This document shows positions 25,338-34,198 of a stretch of DNA of 64,000 nucleotides, in pieces. Position 1 is the first letter of the stretch. Every line of letters starts with the position of its first letter. The translations under genes and the position numbers were made by a program. Under the pieces are notes generated by a model. That model was not told the DNA's origin and made no database searches. It saw only the letters and a program-made list of their open reading frames with translations. The stretch is taken from assembly GCA_016219545.1 (NCBI GenBank), contig JACRMH010000021.1, forward strand, positions 1-64,000. The letters run 5' to 3'. The DNA is from Chloroflexota bacterium. GTDB taxonomy: Bacteria > Chloroflexota > Anaerolineae > Anaerolineales > Villigracilaceae.

Positions 25338-26489
25338 ATGAGATTACTTTTTGTAGCAGACGGGCGTTCGCCAATTGCGCGGAATTGGTTCACATATTTT
25401 GTCGAACGCGGAGATGAGGTGTTTTTGGCCTCTACATTCGATTGTGATGTGGATCTCCCGCTTAAGCGGCTGGAGTTTACGCCTGTTGCTTTTAGTGAAG
25501 TTAAGAAAAAGTCCGCCCGCCCGAACAGCGGTTCAGCGCGGACCCTGGGACTGCGTACCCTTATCAGACAGTGGCTCGGCCCTGTGACCATTTCCCGCTC
25601 CGCGCGGAAATTACGCGCCTTTATCAATGAGGTTCAGCCAGACCTTGTCCATGCGTTACGCGTTCCTTATGAAGGAATGCTCGCCACAGAAGCATACTCT
25701 GATAAACAAAAAGCGCCGTTGGTTGTTTCCATCTGGGGTAATGACTTCACTCTTCACGCTCCATCCACGCCGTTGATGAAGTATTACACCCGCAAGACCA
25801 TGAAAACTGTCCACGCACTTCACGCCGATTGCGAGCGTGACATTCGCCTCGCGCATACCTGGGGACTCAGCGTGGAGAAACCCACTTTGGTCACACCCGG
25901 CAACGGCGGAATCCGAAGCGACGTTTTTTATCCGCCGCTGGAACCCGTGAAGGAACCGGTCATCATCAATCCGCGCGGATTCCGCGCTTATGTAAATAAC
26001 GAAACCTTCTTTAAGTCCATTCCGCTGGTGCTGGCAAAACGCGCGGATGCAAAATTTATTTGTGCTTCGATGGCGGGAGAGCCGCAGGCTGTGGGGTGGT
26101 TGAAGGAATTGAATATTGAACATGCCGTTCAATTGAACCCCCAGCTTTCACACGTGCAAATGGCGGACGTGTTTCGCAGCGCGCAAATTGTTGTCTCGCC
26201 AGCCATTCACGATGGCACGCCGAATTCCCTGCTCGAAGGCATCGCCTGCGGATGTTTCCCCGTTGCCGGTGACCTTGAATCCATCCGCGAGTGGATCACG
26301 CATGGGCAGAATGGGCTGCTTGTGAATCCAAACGATCCCCAATCCATCGCGGATGGCATCCTGCTTGCCATACAAAGAGAAGACCTGCGAAATGAAGCCG
26401 CAGGTCTAAATGCAAATATGATTTCCACTCGCGCGGAATATGGAATGAATATGAAGAAGGTGGGGGAGTTTTATAAATCCATCACGTAG
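25338..26489 (+). CDS. Glycosyltransferase family 4 (GT-B fold)
   Basis: This enzyme of about 383 residues has an N-terminal acceptor domain starting MRLLFVADGRSPIARNW. The C-terminal nucleotide-sugar domain contains INPRGFRAYVNNETFF and the E-x7-E-type region of GT4, PAIHDGTPNSLLEGIACGCFPVAGDLESIREW (two short segments of it are diagnostic: GTPNSLLEG and PVAGDLESIREW). It should transfer a sugar from an activated donor to a lipid or polysaccharide. Its position opposite ugd supports a UDP-uronate or related donor, though this is inference. Confidence 0.88.
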   Translation: MRLLFVADGRSPIARNWFTYFVERGDEVFLASTFDCDVDLPLKRLEFTPVAFSEVKKKSARPNSGSARTLGLRTLIRQWLGPVTISRSARKLRAFINEVQPDLVHALRVPYEGMLATEAYSDKQKAPLVVSIWGNDFTLHAPSTPLMKYYTRKTMKTVHALHADCERDIRLAHTWGLSVEKPTLVTPGNGGIRSDVFYPPLEPVKEPVIINPRGFRAYVNNETFFKSIPLVLAKRADAKFICASMAGEPQAVGWLKELNIEHAVQLNPQLSHVQMADVFRSAQIVVSPAIHDGTPNSLLEGIACGCFPVAGDLESIREWITHGQNGLLVNPNDPQSIADGILLAIQREDLRNEAAGLNANMISTRAEYGMNMKKVGEFYKSIT

Positions 26490-26549
26490 GGGCAGGGTCT
26501 CCCTGCCCTTTGAATGGAAATAATTAGGGCGGGATGACCCCGCCCCTAC
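26486..26549. terminator. Double hairpin between convergent genes
   Basis: Outer arms GTAGGGGC (26486-26493) and GCCCCTAC (26542-26549) enclose two smaller inverted repeats (GGGCAGGG/CCCTGCCC and GGGCGGG/CCCGCCC). It sits between the glycosyltransferase and the YtxH gene and can fold on either strand. It is related to the hairpin at 10889. Confidence 0.5.
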
Positions 26550-26555
26550 GGAAAA

Positions 26556-26774
26556 TTAAAATTCCCTTGGCGCCCGCAACGACTCAAGCCGGCCGCGTAA
26601 TTCGATCTTGCGTGAATCTGCGGCGTGCTGAACATCGTTCATGAAATTCTGCCCGCGTTCACGGATCTGGGTGCGCAGTTTTTCGCCTGATTCAGGTGCC
26701 ATGAGCAATGCCACTGTGGACCCCACCAACGCGCCGACAAAGATCCCAATTAGAAAACCAAACATTCTCTTCAT
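26556..26774 (-). CDS. YtxH-domain small membrane protein
   Basis: The 72-residue protein has one N-terminal Gly-rich helix, FLIGIFVGALVGSTVALLMAP (about 6-26), followed by the typical YtxH transition SGEKLRTQIRERG and a charged amphipathic tail. YtxH proteins are envelope or stress-associated; the molecular role is poorly known. It is monocistronic and convergent with the glycosyltransferase gene. Confidence 0.85.
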   Translation of the reverse strand: MKRMFGFLIGIFVGALVGSTVALLMAPESGEKLRTQIRERGQNFMNDVQHAADSRKIELRGRLESLRAPREF

Positions 26775-27160
26775 GTGAATTTCTCCGTTTTATATGCCAG
26801 TTTGCTGACATGATGATGTTTACTAAAAATATTATACTGCCTAAATGTCGTTGCGAAGGCGCTCTCCCTGGCACCGCCCGCCAGGGCAGGTGTGTTCTTT
26901 GCCTGAATCAACCTCCCAATAACAGGAGATTGCTTCGTCGCTCACTGTCGTTCGCTCCTCGCAACGACATAATGAGAATTGCGTTCGTAAGAAACATCAT
27001 TCTCTTATAGTCAAATAGTCAAATAATAAGAAACACGATAGCCAAAACCATCGTTTTGTGGAATAATGTCCACACCGCACGTATCCTTGGGAACGTGACG
27101 GAGTTAACAAGATCAATCAAATCAGCACGTAATTCGGACTCTACCTATTTGGAGGGTACC
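26775..27160. other. Intergenic region upstream of panB
   Basis: This 386-nt stretch holds the family A repeat (26845-26970) and a short TAGTCAAA direct repeat near 27009-27026. From about 27056 there is an in-frame upstream extension of panB that I take to be leader RNA. No clear promoter hexamer pair was identified. Confidence 0.5.
26845..26970. repeat. Dispersed inverted repeat, family A, copy 2
   Basis: It starts ATGTCGTTGCGAAGGC and ends CTCCTCGCAACGACAT. It contains an inner hairpin module, CCCTGGCACCGCCCGCCAGG, that is shared with copy 5 at 62542-62711. It also contains GGAGATTGCTTCGTCGCTCA, as in copy 1. Confidence 0.85.
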
Positions 27161-28048
27161 ATGTCAACCACAACAATTTCCCCCACCACGTCACATCAGC
27201 GCAAGAAGGTGACCACGCTTACGTTCCGCCAGAAGAAGGAACGCGGCGAACCGATCACCATGCTTACAGCCTATGACTATCCCACTGCAATGGCGATAGA
27301 CAAGGCTGGTATTGATTCCATCCTCGTCGGCGATTCGCTCGGGATGGTTGTCCTCGGCTACGAAAACACTCTGCCCGTCACCATGGAAGATATGTTGCAT
27401 CATGCGCGGGCAGTCTCACGCGGAGCAAAAAGTGCATTACTCGTCGGCGACATGCCGTTCATGTCCTATCAAGTTTCCACCGAAGAAGCTGTCCGCAATG
27501 CGGGGCGTTTCCTGCAAAACGGAGGCATGGATGCTGTCAAACTCGAAGGCGGACGTGAACGCGCAGATGCGGTCCGCGCGATTGTGGGAGCGGGCATTCC
27601 CGTGATGGGTCATCTGGGACTCACGCCGCAGTCTGTCCATCAACTTGGCGGATTCCGCGCGCAGGGCAAAACTGCATCCGCGGCAAAACGTCTGCTCGAA
27701 GATGCGCACATTCTTAAAGACGCGGGCGCGTTCAGCCTCGTGCTGGAATCTGTCCCTGCGCGGCTGGCGGAATATATTTCCAAACAAATTTCAATTCCCA
27801 CCATTGGCATTGGCGCGGGCGCGGGTTGTGACGGTCAGGTGCTGGTCACGCACGATCTGCTCGGTCTCTTTGAGCGCTTCACGCCGAAGTTCGTCAAGCA
27901 GTATGCGAACTTCCACGCGGAAATGAACAAGGCTTTCACTGATTATCTCGACGATGTGGAAACAAAACGCTTCCCCGCAGTGGAACATACCGTTGAGATG
28001 AGCGATGATGAATGGGATGATTTCCAACGTTTAACGTTAAACGTTTAA
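27161..28048 (+). CDS. panB: 3-methyl-2-oxobutanoate hydroxymethyltransferase
   Basis: PanB makes ketopantoate from 2-oxoisovalerate and methylene-tetrahydrofolate, the first step of pantothenate and CoA synthesis. Motifs seen are MLTAYDYPTAMAIDKAGID, the Mg-binding LVGDSLGMVVLGYENTLPV, VKLEGG, VMGHLGLTPQS and IGIGAGAGCDGQVLV. The mature length is 295 residues. GGAGG with 7-nt spacing places the start at ATG 27161; an in-frame frame opens about 35 codons upstream but has no ribosome-binding site. The last codons come from a palindrome rich in AACGTT. panE follows after 19 nt, so the two form an operon. Confidence 0.95.
   Translation: MSTTTISPTTSHQRKKVTTLTFRQKKERGEPITMLTAYDYPTAMAIDKAGIDSILVGDSLGMVVLGYENTLPVTMEDMLHHARAVSRGAKSALLVGDMPFMSYQVSTEEAVRNAGRFLQNGGMDAVKLEGGRERADAVRAIVGAGIPVMGHLGLTPQSVHQLGGFRAQGKTASAAKRLLEDAHILKDAGAFSLVLESVPARLAEYISKQISIPTIGIGAGAGCDGQVLVTHDLLGLFERFTPKFVKQYANFHAEMNKAFTDYLDDVETKRFPAVEHTVEMSDDEWDDFQRLTLNV
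28026..28045. repeat. 20-bp perfect palindrome at panB 3' end
   Basis: AACGTTTAACGTTAAACGTT is its own reverse complement and encodes the last residues of panB (part of LTLNV). It may stabilise or terminate the message, or be a small palindromic insertion. Confidence 0.6.
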
Positions 28049-28067
28049 CGTTTGTGGAGAAAACCTG

Positions 28068-28979
28068 ATGAAAGAAAATTCTATTTTATTGGTCGGCACT
28101 GGCGCATTGGCAACTTTGTTTGCGGCGCGGTTGAGCGAAGCGGGACATTCGGTGTCCATGCTTGGCACGTGGAAACATGGGCTTCATGCTTTACAGGAAC
28201 ATGGCGCGCGCATTGTCGATGCACATGGAAATGAACGTGCATTCAAAGTCCATGCGACGGATGATCCCTATGAAGTGAGCGGCGCGAAGTTTGCGCTAGT
28301 GCTGGTCAAGTCCTGGCAGACGGAACGTGTGGCAGGTCAACTTAAGGGAGCGCTTGCAAGCGATGGGCTGGCGTTGACTCTTCAAAACGGACTCGGCAAC
28401 CGCGAAACGCTCGCCCGTGACCTCGGGCCTGCTCGGGTTGCATTAGGCATTACCACCACCGGAGCGACTCTGCTCGGCCCGGGCTTGGTGCGGGCAGGTG
28501 GGGAGGGAGTCATCTCCATTGAACAGAATCAGGCTCTCGGTCCGCTTGAAGCGGTTCTTCGGTCATCCAATTTTAATTTGCACATCGTCAATGATGCCAA
28601 GTCACTCATGTGGGGCAAACTCGTCATCAACTCCGCGATCAACCCGCTGACCGCGTTGCTGAGAATCCCGAATGGCGAATTGTTATCACATCCTGCTGCG
28701 CGAAAGGTGATGGCTTCTCTGGCGCGCGAAACTGCGGAAGTTGCAATGGCTGAGAATGTGGATTTGCCATTTAGCAATCCCGTCAGCGCGGCTGAAGATG
28801 TAGCCAGACAAACCGCTGCGAACCATTCGTCCATGTTCCAGGATGTACGGCGAGGTGCGCCAACGGAAATAGATGCCATTTGTGGCGCGGTGACGAGGCG
28901 GGCGGAATTTCACGGAATATCCACGCCATATAACCGAGCCTGCTGGCAATTGGTGCGAGCTACTGTAGGGCACGCTTGA
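28068..28979 (+). CDS. panE: 2-dehydropantoate 2-reductase
   Basis: This NADPH-dependent enzyme reduces ketopantoate to pantoate, the step after PanB. The 303-residue protein has an N-terminal Rossmann motif, LLVGTGALATLFAARL (about 7-22), the family segment LTLQNGLGNRE with its active-site Asn, and the catalytic Lys region MWGKLVINSAINPLTALL (about 183-200). A C-terminal ISTPYNRACW motif completes it. It is directly downstream of panB, giving the two-step ketopantoate-to-pantoate module; panC and panD are not in the window. Confidence 0.93.
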   Translation: MKENSILLVGTGALATLFAARLSEAGHSVSMLGTWKHGLHALQEHGARIVDAHGNERAFKVHATDDPYEVSGAKFALVLVKSWQTERVAGQLKGALASDGLALTLQNGLGNRETLARDLGPARVALGITTTGATLLGPGLVRAGGEGVISIEQNQALGPLEAVLRSSNFNLHIVNDAKSLMWGKLVINSAINPLTALLRIPNGELLSHPAARKVMASLARETAEVAMAENVDLPFSNPVSAAEDVARQTAANHSSMFQDVRRGAPTEIDAICGAVTRRAEFHGISTPYNRACWQLVRATVGHA

Positions 28980-28983
28980 AAAA

Positions 28984-29019
28984 TAAACCCTAAAGGATTT
29001 CGGAAACCTTTAAGGTTTA
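28984..29019 (+). terminator. Hairpin after panE
   Basis: Arms TAAACC...TAAAGG and CCTTTA...GGTTTA form a 12-bp imperfect stem just after the panE stop. There is no strong T run, so it may be an RNA-stabilising hairpin or weak terminator. Confidence 0.45.
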
Positions 29020-29217
29020 TGATCGGTAAAAAGGGTGACATTCTTCTGCCCTGATTAGGCAGTTAAGATATGTCCGCTGCTTTCCACGCATGGTAAGATA
29101 CAGCCTGATGCAAAACAACCAAACCGGGATTGTGTTTTTTCTCATATTTTTCTCCAACAAATTTGGTAATATGCACAACGAATGGCGATAGTAACTTTTA
29201 TGTTTGGAGGTATTTCC

Positions 29218-30114
29218 ATGCGCAAGTTGTTCTTAATAATATTAATCGGGGCTTTATTCGTGCTCCCGACCATGGCGTCGGCGCAAGGCAGCGTGACCTT
29301 GTCCAGCGTGAATGTGCAGTTATGGCCTGAATATGACCAGCCCAGTATGTTGGTGCTCATCGATATTGAACTGCCCGCCACCACACTTTTACCGGTCAAA
29401 CTGACCTTTCACATTCCATCGGATGCCAACCTCGTGGCCGTGGCCACGAGTGCATCGGATGGGACATTGCTCAATGCCTTATTCGAAGGACCAACCCCGG
29501 CAGATGGGGCGCAGGCTTTCACGGTCACCATGGATTCTGCCAAGGCTCATTTTGAATATTATCAGCCGCTCAAGATCAACGGAAAAAATCGTAACTATTC
29601 ATATTTGTGGAATGGCGATTATGCAGTGAAGGCATTTGGCATCCGTGTGCTCGAACCTGTGGATACCACATCACTTTCAACAGCCCCCCTGCTTGGCGCG
29701 GCTGTGGAAGGGGATGGGGTCAAATATTATCCGAGCCACGCTATTGAGCTGGCAAGCGGCGAACAATTCACGCTGGATCTGCAATATGTAAAAACAAGCA
29801 GTGCTTTGGTTCAACCGGAAGGAGTTCAACCTTCCGCTCCTGTGGATGAAAACACTCCCGGGCGCATCTCATTGAATAATTCCCTGCCCTGGATCATCGG
29901 TGGGATTGGAGCTGTTTTGGTTGTGGTAGGTCTGGCATACTACTGGCAATCCACCCGCAGTTCATCCAAGAAAATACGCCGACGAGTCCGCGTTTCGAAA
30001 GAAAGCGTTGAAGACAGCGAGGCAACATATTGTCCGCAATGCGGAACGCGTGCAAAATCGAATGATCGTTTCTGCCGTGTATGCGGTGGGCGCATCCGGC
30101 ATCAGGAAGAATAG
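29218..30114 (+). CDS. Exported membrane-anchored protein with cytoplasmic zinc ribbon
   Basis: The 298-residue protein has a cleavable signal peptide (RKLFLIILIGALFVLPTMASAQ) and an extracytoplasmic beta-rich domain of about 200 residues. A C-terminal helix (about 222-244) and basic stop-transfer RRRVRVS follow, then a double CxxC ribbon, CPQCGTRAKSNDRFCRVCGG, on the cytoplasmic side. I do not recognise the outer domain. GGAGG 8 nt upstream sets ATG 29218 as the start. It is alone between panE and the Hdr operon. A coupling of outside sensing to an inside zinc ribbon is possible but unsupported. Confidence 0.72.
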   Translation: MRKLFLIILIGALFVLPTMASAQGSVTLSSVNVQLWPEYDQPSMLVLIDIELPATTLLPVKLTFHIPSDANLVAVATSASDGTLLNALFEGPTPADGAQAFTVTMDSAKAHFEYYQPLKINGKNRNYSYLWNGDYAVKAFGIRVLEPVDTTSLSTAPLLGAAVEGDGVKYYPSHAIELASGEQFTLDLQYVKTSSALVQPEGVQPSAPVDENTPGRISLNNSLPWIIGGIGAVLVVVGLAYYWQSTRSSSKKIRRRVRVSKESVEDSEATYCPQCGTRAKSNDRFCRVCGGRIRHQEE

Positions 30115-30356
30115 TGTAGTACTGAACCTGGCGGAGTTTGCTTTTCATATATAAAGCAGATAAACCTGAAATAATTTCAATTACCCACAGATTATTGGCA
30201 GATGCTTGACGCCGATAGCCTGTGGGTAAGTAGTTTAATAGACTTTATTGCCAAGTAATTCCTCGAAGTAATTTTATAACCGATTCATGCTCTTTCGGGG
30301 CTTAGCCCCAAAATGCACTGAGGGTTTTCTTTAGTATTAAGGGTGCGCATTAAATA

Positions 30357-30368
30357 TGACATTTGTCA
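30357..30368 (+). promoter_or_regulatory. FNR/DNR-like palindrome upstream of hdrC
   Basis: TGAC-ATTT-GTCA matches the spacing of CRP/FNR-superfamily half-sites. Its right arm overlaps TTGTCA (30363-30368), a possible -35 for TATACT at 30388-30393 (19-nt spacer). It lies 83 nt before hdrC. Redox or oxygen control is inferred. Confidence 0.5.
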
Positions 30369-30399
30369 CATAAGTATTATGAGATTCTATACTTGATAT

Positions 30400-30415
30400 T
30401 GTGAATTATTTCACT
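30400..30415 (+). promoter_or_regulatory. CRP-like palindrome upstream of hdrC
   Basis: TGTGA-ATTATT-TCACT fits the CRP consensus TGTGA-N6-TCACA at nine of ten positions. Centred 45 bp downstream of the first palindrome and just downstream of the putative -10, it could repress, or it could activate from another start site. Confidence 0.5.
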
Positions 30416-30450
30416 AATATAAAGGTAGTGGGAAATTATCAATACTGCGA

Positions 30451-31137
30451 ATGGACGATATATATCGTACCGAGCAGCAACTGAACCAGGTCTGTCGTGT
30501 CCTTTACGCGGCAGGTAAGTTGCAAGGCACGGAGGCACTTATGCCCCAGATGACAGATGAAAGAGTCCGCGCGGGAATGAACCGCGAAGAAGACCTTTCC
30601 CTATTAAACGAAGTCAGTATGAAGACGGCTGGTGTTTCGCATTTGGAGATGTGTATCCAATGCGGAACCTGCGGCGGTTCCTGCCCTGTTGCCATGGACA
30701 TGGAACATACGCCGCGCATGTTGTTTGCGATGCTGAGGGCGGGTATGCGCGATGAAGTACTGCGCAGCAATACCCCCTGGCTGTGCGTCTCCTGCTATCA
30801 CTGCGTGGTGCGCTGCCCTCAAGAGGTGCATATAGCGGATGTGATGTACACGCTCAAGGGCATGGCCATCCATGCGAAGTTATATACCAACGCCACTGCG
30901 CCGCATTTCTCCCAGACCTTCGTGGATATGGTTGAAGCTTATGGACGCAGTTATGAAATGGGGCTTGCCACGCGCCATTACCTGAGACATTTTCCACTGC
31001 GACTGCCCGGTATGATGCCGATGGGTTTTGGGATGATCACAAAAGGACGTATGGCGGTCATGCCGAAACGGATCAAGCAGATGGATCAACTGACAGCCAT
31101 CCTTGACCGTGCCAAGCAACTGGAGTTGAACTCATGA
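30451..31137 (+). CDS. hdrC: Heterodisulfide reductase subunit C-like iron-sulfur protein
   Basis: This 228-residue cytoplasmic protein has two [4Fe-4S] motifs: CIQCGTCGGSCP (about 68-79) and CVSCYHCVVRCP (about 111-122). In HdrABC complexes HdrC carries electrons between the flavin subunit HdrA and the catalytic HdrB. A roughly 65-residue N-terminal extension precedes the first cluster. The start ATG lacks a clear Shine-Dalgarno sequence. It overlaps hdrB by 4 nt and leads a seven-gene operon. In methanogens the acceptor is CoM-S-S-CoB; a bacterium must use a different, unknown acceptor. Confidence 0.92.
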   Translation: MDDIYRTEQQLNQVCRVLYAAGKLQGTEALMPQMTDERVRAGMNREEDLSLLNEVSMKTAGVSHLEMCIQCGTCGGSCPVAMDMEHTPRMLFAMLRAGMRDEVLRSNTPWLCVSCYHCVVRCPQEVHIADVMYTLKGMAIHAKLYTNATAPHFSQTFVDMVEAYGRSYEMGLATRHYLRHFPLRLPGMMPMGFGMITKGRMAVMPKRIKQMDQLTAILDRAKQLELNS

Positions 31138-32144
31138 ACAAATATCTCTTATATCCGGGTTGTTCCATGGAATCCAGCGGCAGGGCTTATGGTGATTCCA
31201 TCAAAGCAATTGTCGAGCCGCTTGATTTGGATTTCGAGGAGATCAATGATTGGAATTGCTGTGGCGCGACGGAATATCTCGGCATCAACCTGATCCCTGC
31301 ATATTCGTTGATCGCGCGTAACCTTGCTCTTGCAGCGAAGCAAATGAACCCTGTGAACGGGACAGGTGGTACGCATACTGTCGTTGCTCCGTGTTCCGCT
31401 TGTTATCTCAACCTTGCCAAAGCGGATTATTACATGCAGGAACGTCCATCGCTGGGAGCGAAAGTGAATGAAGCCCTCAATGCCGGCGGACTGGAATACA
31501 AGGCCGGCACACTCGATGTGCGGCATCTCATTGACATTTTGGTTTATGACGTGGGGCTTGAGAAGATCCGCAGCAAAGTGGTCCACCCGCTTAATGGACT
31601 CAAAGTGGTTCCATATATGGGTTGTATGTTGCCGCGCCCCGATTATCAACACCGCTGGACCGACCACGAACATCCCACAGAATTGGATGACTTGCTGCGC
31701 GCTCTCGGCGCGGACGTGATCGATTATCCGCTGACAACGGAGTGCTGCGGCGGACACATGACCCAGATCGGGCCTGAGACAGCCTTTGAGTTAATTCGCA
31801 GACTCATCTCTGACGCAGACGAGCGCGGCGCGCACCTAATGGCAACCGTCTGCCCGATGTGCCAGATGAACATTGATGCGTATCAACATGAAACCAATCA
31901 ATTCTTCGGCACAGATTATCACATGCCGGTTCTATTCTTCACCCAACTGATGGGGATTGCATTTGGCAAGCATCCAGATGAAGTAGGCATTGGACTGGAA
32001 TTGGTCAGTGCGCGCAATGCGCTGGCAAATATTGGTATTGAAGTACCTGTCACCCAGGAGCCGGCCGCGCCTAGGAAGAAAGATGAAGGGCTGCCCATGC
32101 CGCGCCGCTGGACCAAGCATGAGGGGAAGGAGGCGGTGAGATGA
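31134..32144 (+). CDS. hdrB: Heterodisulfide reductase subunit B-like protein (CCG domains)
   Basis: A 336-residue protein with two Cys-rich CCG domains that in HdrB bind two noncubane [4Fe-4S] clusters. The first is WNCCGATEYLG (about 42-52) with CSACYLNL; the second is TTECCGGHM (about 201-209) with CPMCQMN. The N-terminus, YLLYPGCSMESSGRAYG, carries the leading Cys. It is the presumed catalytic thiol/disulfide site of the complex. The roughly 40 C-terminal residues are Pro/Lys-rich and extra. It overlaps both neighbours by 4 nt, giving tight translational coupling. Confidence 0.92.
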   Translation: MNKYLLYPGCSMESSGRAYGDSIKAIVEPLDLDFEEINDWNCCGATEYLGINLIPAYSLIARNLALAAKQMNPVNGTGGTHTVVAPCSACYLNLAKADYYMQERPSLGAKVNEALNAGGLEYKAGTLDVRHLIDILVYDVGLEKIRSKVVHPLNGLKVVPYMGCMLPRPDYQHRWTDHEHPTELDDLLRALGADVIDYPLTTECCGGHMTQIGPETAFELIRRLISDADERGAHLMATVCPMCQMNIDAYQHETNQFFGTDYHMPVLFFTQLMGIAFGKHPDEVGIGLELVSARNALANIGIEVPVTQEPAAPRKKDEGLPMPRRWTKHEGKEAVR

Positions 32145-34186
32145 GCGATACGCGAAGCAATCCTGTGGACAAGCGAAGCAGTCCTGTGGAGAAGAAAATA
32201 GAACGCGTTGGAGTCTATGTCTGTCACTGCGGCTCGAACATTGCGGGCACAGTAGATGTTGTGGATGTTGCCAAATGGGCGGGAGAAAAACTCAAGCATC
32301 AGGGCGTGGTGGTTGCGCGTGAATATAAGTTCATGTGCTCCAGCCTCGGGCAGGAGTTGATCCAGAAGGATATCAAAGAATTGGGGTTGACCCGCGTGGT
32401 TGTCGCGGCATGTTCACCGCATTTGCATGAAAAGACTTTTCGGACTGCAGCCAAGAACGCCGGGCTGAATCCGTATTTGGTTGAATTGGCTTCCATTCGG
32501 GAACAAGTCTCATGGGTGCATTCAGATAAAACTGTCGCCACTGCAAAGGCCAAGGCTGTTGTAGCAGGCGCGGTGTCGAGAGTGATCGAGAATCGTCCGC
32601 TGGATGAGATCAAAGTCCCGATCAATCCGAATACATTGGTGGTGGGTGGCGGCATCGCGGGAATCCAATCTGCACTTGAAATTGCTAATGCTGGCTTCCA
32701 TGTGTATCTGGTGGAACGCGAACCTTCCATCGGCGGACACATGGCACAGTTCGATAAGACTTTCCCGACGCTGGATTGTTCTGCATGTATTCTCACACCG
32801 CGCATGGTCGAGGCCGGGACGCATCCGAATATCACCTTGTTGACGTGGAGCGATGTAGTGAATGTCTCAGGTTATGTGGGCAACTTCCATGTGACCATCA
32901 AAAAGAAGGCGCGCTTTGTTAATGAAGAGCTTTGTACAGGCTGCGGGATTTGTCAGGAGAAGTGCCCGAAGAAAGTAATTGATGAAGTGTATGAAGCCGG
33001 GCTTGGATACCGCAAGGCGGTGTATACACCGTTTGCGCAGGCTGTGCCGAACTTCCCCGTGATGGATAAAGAGAATTGCACGTACTTCATCAAAGGCACC
33101 TGCAAGGCTTGTGAAAAATTCTGTCCGACGGGTGCGATTGATTTCAAGCAGGAAGACCAGTTGATCAATGTGGATGTCGGCAACATTGTGCTCGCCACGG
33201 GTTATGACCTGTTCGATGCGAGGCGCGTGAGCAATTACGGCTACGGACGTTTGCCGAATGTGTTTACGAGTTTGGAGTTTGAACGACTGAGCAACGCGGC
33301 GGGACCTACATCAGGCAATATCGTTTTGCGAGATGGCAAGACTACACCGAAGAATGTGGGCATCATCCATTGTGTGGGTTCGCGTGATAAGAATTTCAAT
33401 AATTACTGTTCAGTGATTTGCTGTATGCAGGGTTTGAAGTTCGCGCACCTTGTCCATGAGCGGACGGGAGCGACGGTCTACAACTTCTATATTGATATGC
33501 GGACGGCATACAAGGCCTATGATGAGTTCTATCAGCGCGTGCTTGAAGAGGGAACACTCTTCGTGCGCGGCAAAGTGGCCGAGGTCACGAATGCGGCGCG
33601 CAGGGAAAGCGAGAAAGGCAAACTTATCATCCAGGTTGAAGATACACTGGCTGGCAAGCAGAGGCGGATCCCGGTGGATATGGTCATCCTTTCGAGCGGC
33701 TTGCAGCCGCGCTATGATGCAAAAGAAGTCGGCAAGATGTTCGGCATCTCTTGTTCCACCGACGGCTGGTTCACGGAGAAACATCCCAAGCTCGACCCGG
33801 TTGCGACCATGACCGAGGGCATTTACATCGTTGGTTGTGCGCAGGGACCGAAAGACATACCTTCAAGTGTCGCGCAAGGCGCGGCGGCTTCGGCGCGTGT
33901 GCTCGATAAGATTTTGCAGAAGGAAGTCACACTAGAACCCATCAAGGCTTCTGTGGACCATGAGAAATGCTCAGGCTGCAAAGTTTGTAATGGGATGTGC
34001 CCGTTCAATGCGATCGCATTCATCGAAGATGATAAGGTCTCCGATATCAACCCCGCACTGTGTCAGGGATGCGGGACTTGCGTGGCGGCTTGTCCTGCAG
34101 GCGCGATCAGCGGTACCGGATTCAGCGATGCGCAGATCATTGCGCAGATCGACGGGTTACTGCTTCGTAACCTCGAGCCTGCATAA
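32141..34186 (+). CDS. hdrA: Heterodisulfide reductase subunit A-like flavoprotein
   Basis: HdrA holds the bifurcating FAD. The 681-residue protein starts with VGVYVCHCGSNIAGTVDV (about 22-39) and has the FAD-binding GGGIAGIQSALEIANAGF (about 169-186). Four ferredoxin-type clusters follow: CTGCGICQEKCP, CTYFIKGTCKACEKFCP, CSGCKVCNGMCP and CQGCGTCVAACP. The conserved HCVGSRD and CSVICCMQGLKFAHL segments are also present. It should split or merge electrons from hydrogenase to ferredoxin and the HdrB acceptor. It is full length and is followed after 12 nt by mvhD, matching the Mvh-Hdr complex order. Confidence 0.94.
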   Translation: MSDTRSNPVDKRSSPVEKKIERVGVYVCHCGSNIAGTVDVVDVAKWAGEKLKHQGVVVAREYKFMCSSLGQELIQKDIKELGLTRVVVAACSPHLHEKTFRTAAKNAGLNPYLVELASIREQVSWVHSDKTVATAKAKAVVAGAVSRVIENRPLDEIKVPINPNTLVVGGGIAGIQSALEIANAGFHVYLVEREPSIGGHMAQFDKTFPTLDCSACILTPRMVEAGTHPNITLLTWSDVVNVSGYVGNFHVTIKKKARFVNEELCTGCGICQEKCPKKVIDEVYEAGLGYRKAVYTPFAQAVPNFPVMDKENCTYFIKGTCKACEKFCPTGAIDFKQEDQLINVDVGNIVLATGYDLFDARRVSNYGYGRLPNVFTSLEFERLSNAAGPTSGNIVLRDGKTTPKNVGIIHCVGSRDKNFNNYCSVICCMQGLKFAHLVHERTGATVYNFYIDMRTAYKAYDEFYQRVLEEGTLFVRGKVAEVTNAARRESEKGKLIIQVEDTLAGKQRRIPVDMVILSSGLQPRYDAKEVGKMFGISCSTDGWFTEKHPKLDPVATMTEGIYIVGCAQGPKDIPSSVAQGAAASARVLDKILQKEVTLEPIKASVDHEKCSGCKVCNGMCPFNAIAFIEDDKVSDINPALCQGCGTCVAACPAGAISGTGFSDAQIIAQIDGLLLRNLEPA

Positions 34187-34198
34187 GGAGTGGACTCT

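Larger units (their letters stand above)
30115..30450. other. Regulatory intergenic region before the Hdr/hydrogenase operon
   Basis: The 336-nt region contains a 10-bp stem-loop (TTACCCACAG 30181-30190 with CTGTGGGTAA 30220-30229), a small GGGGC/GCCCC hairpin near 30296-30309, and two palindromes of CRP/FNR type with a possible promoter (see separate entries). No ORF with a ribosome-binding site was seen. Confidence 0.6.

Noticed and set aside
27056..27160. 35-residue N-terminal extension of PanB
   Set aside because: There is no ribosome-binding site, and PanB homology begins after the GGAGG-led ATG at 27161.
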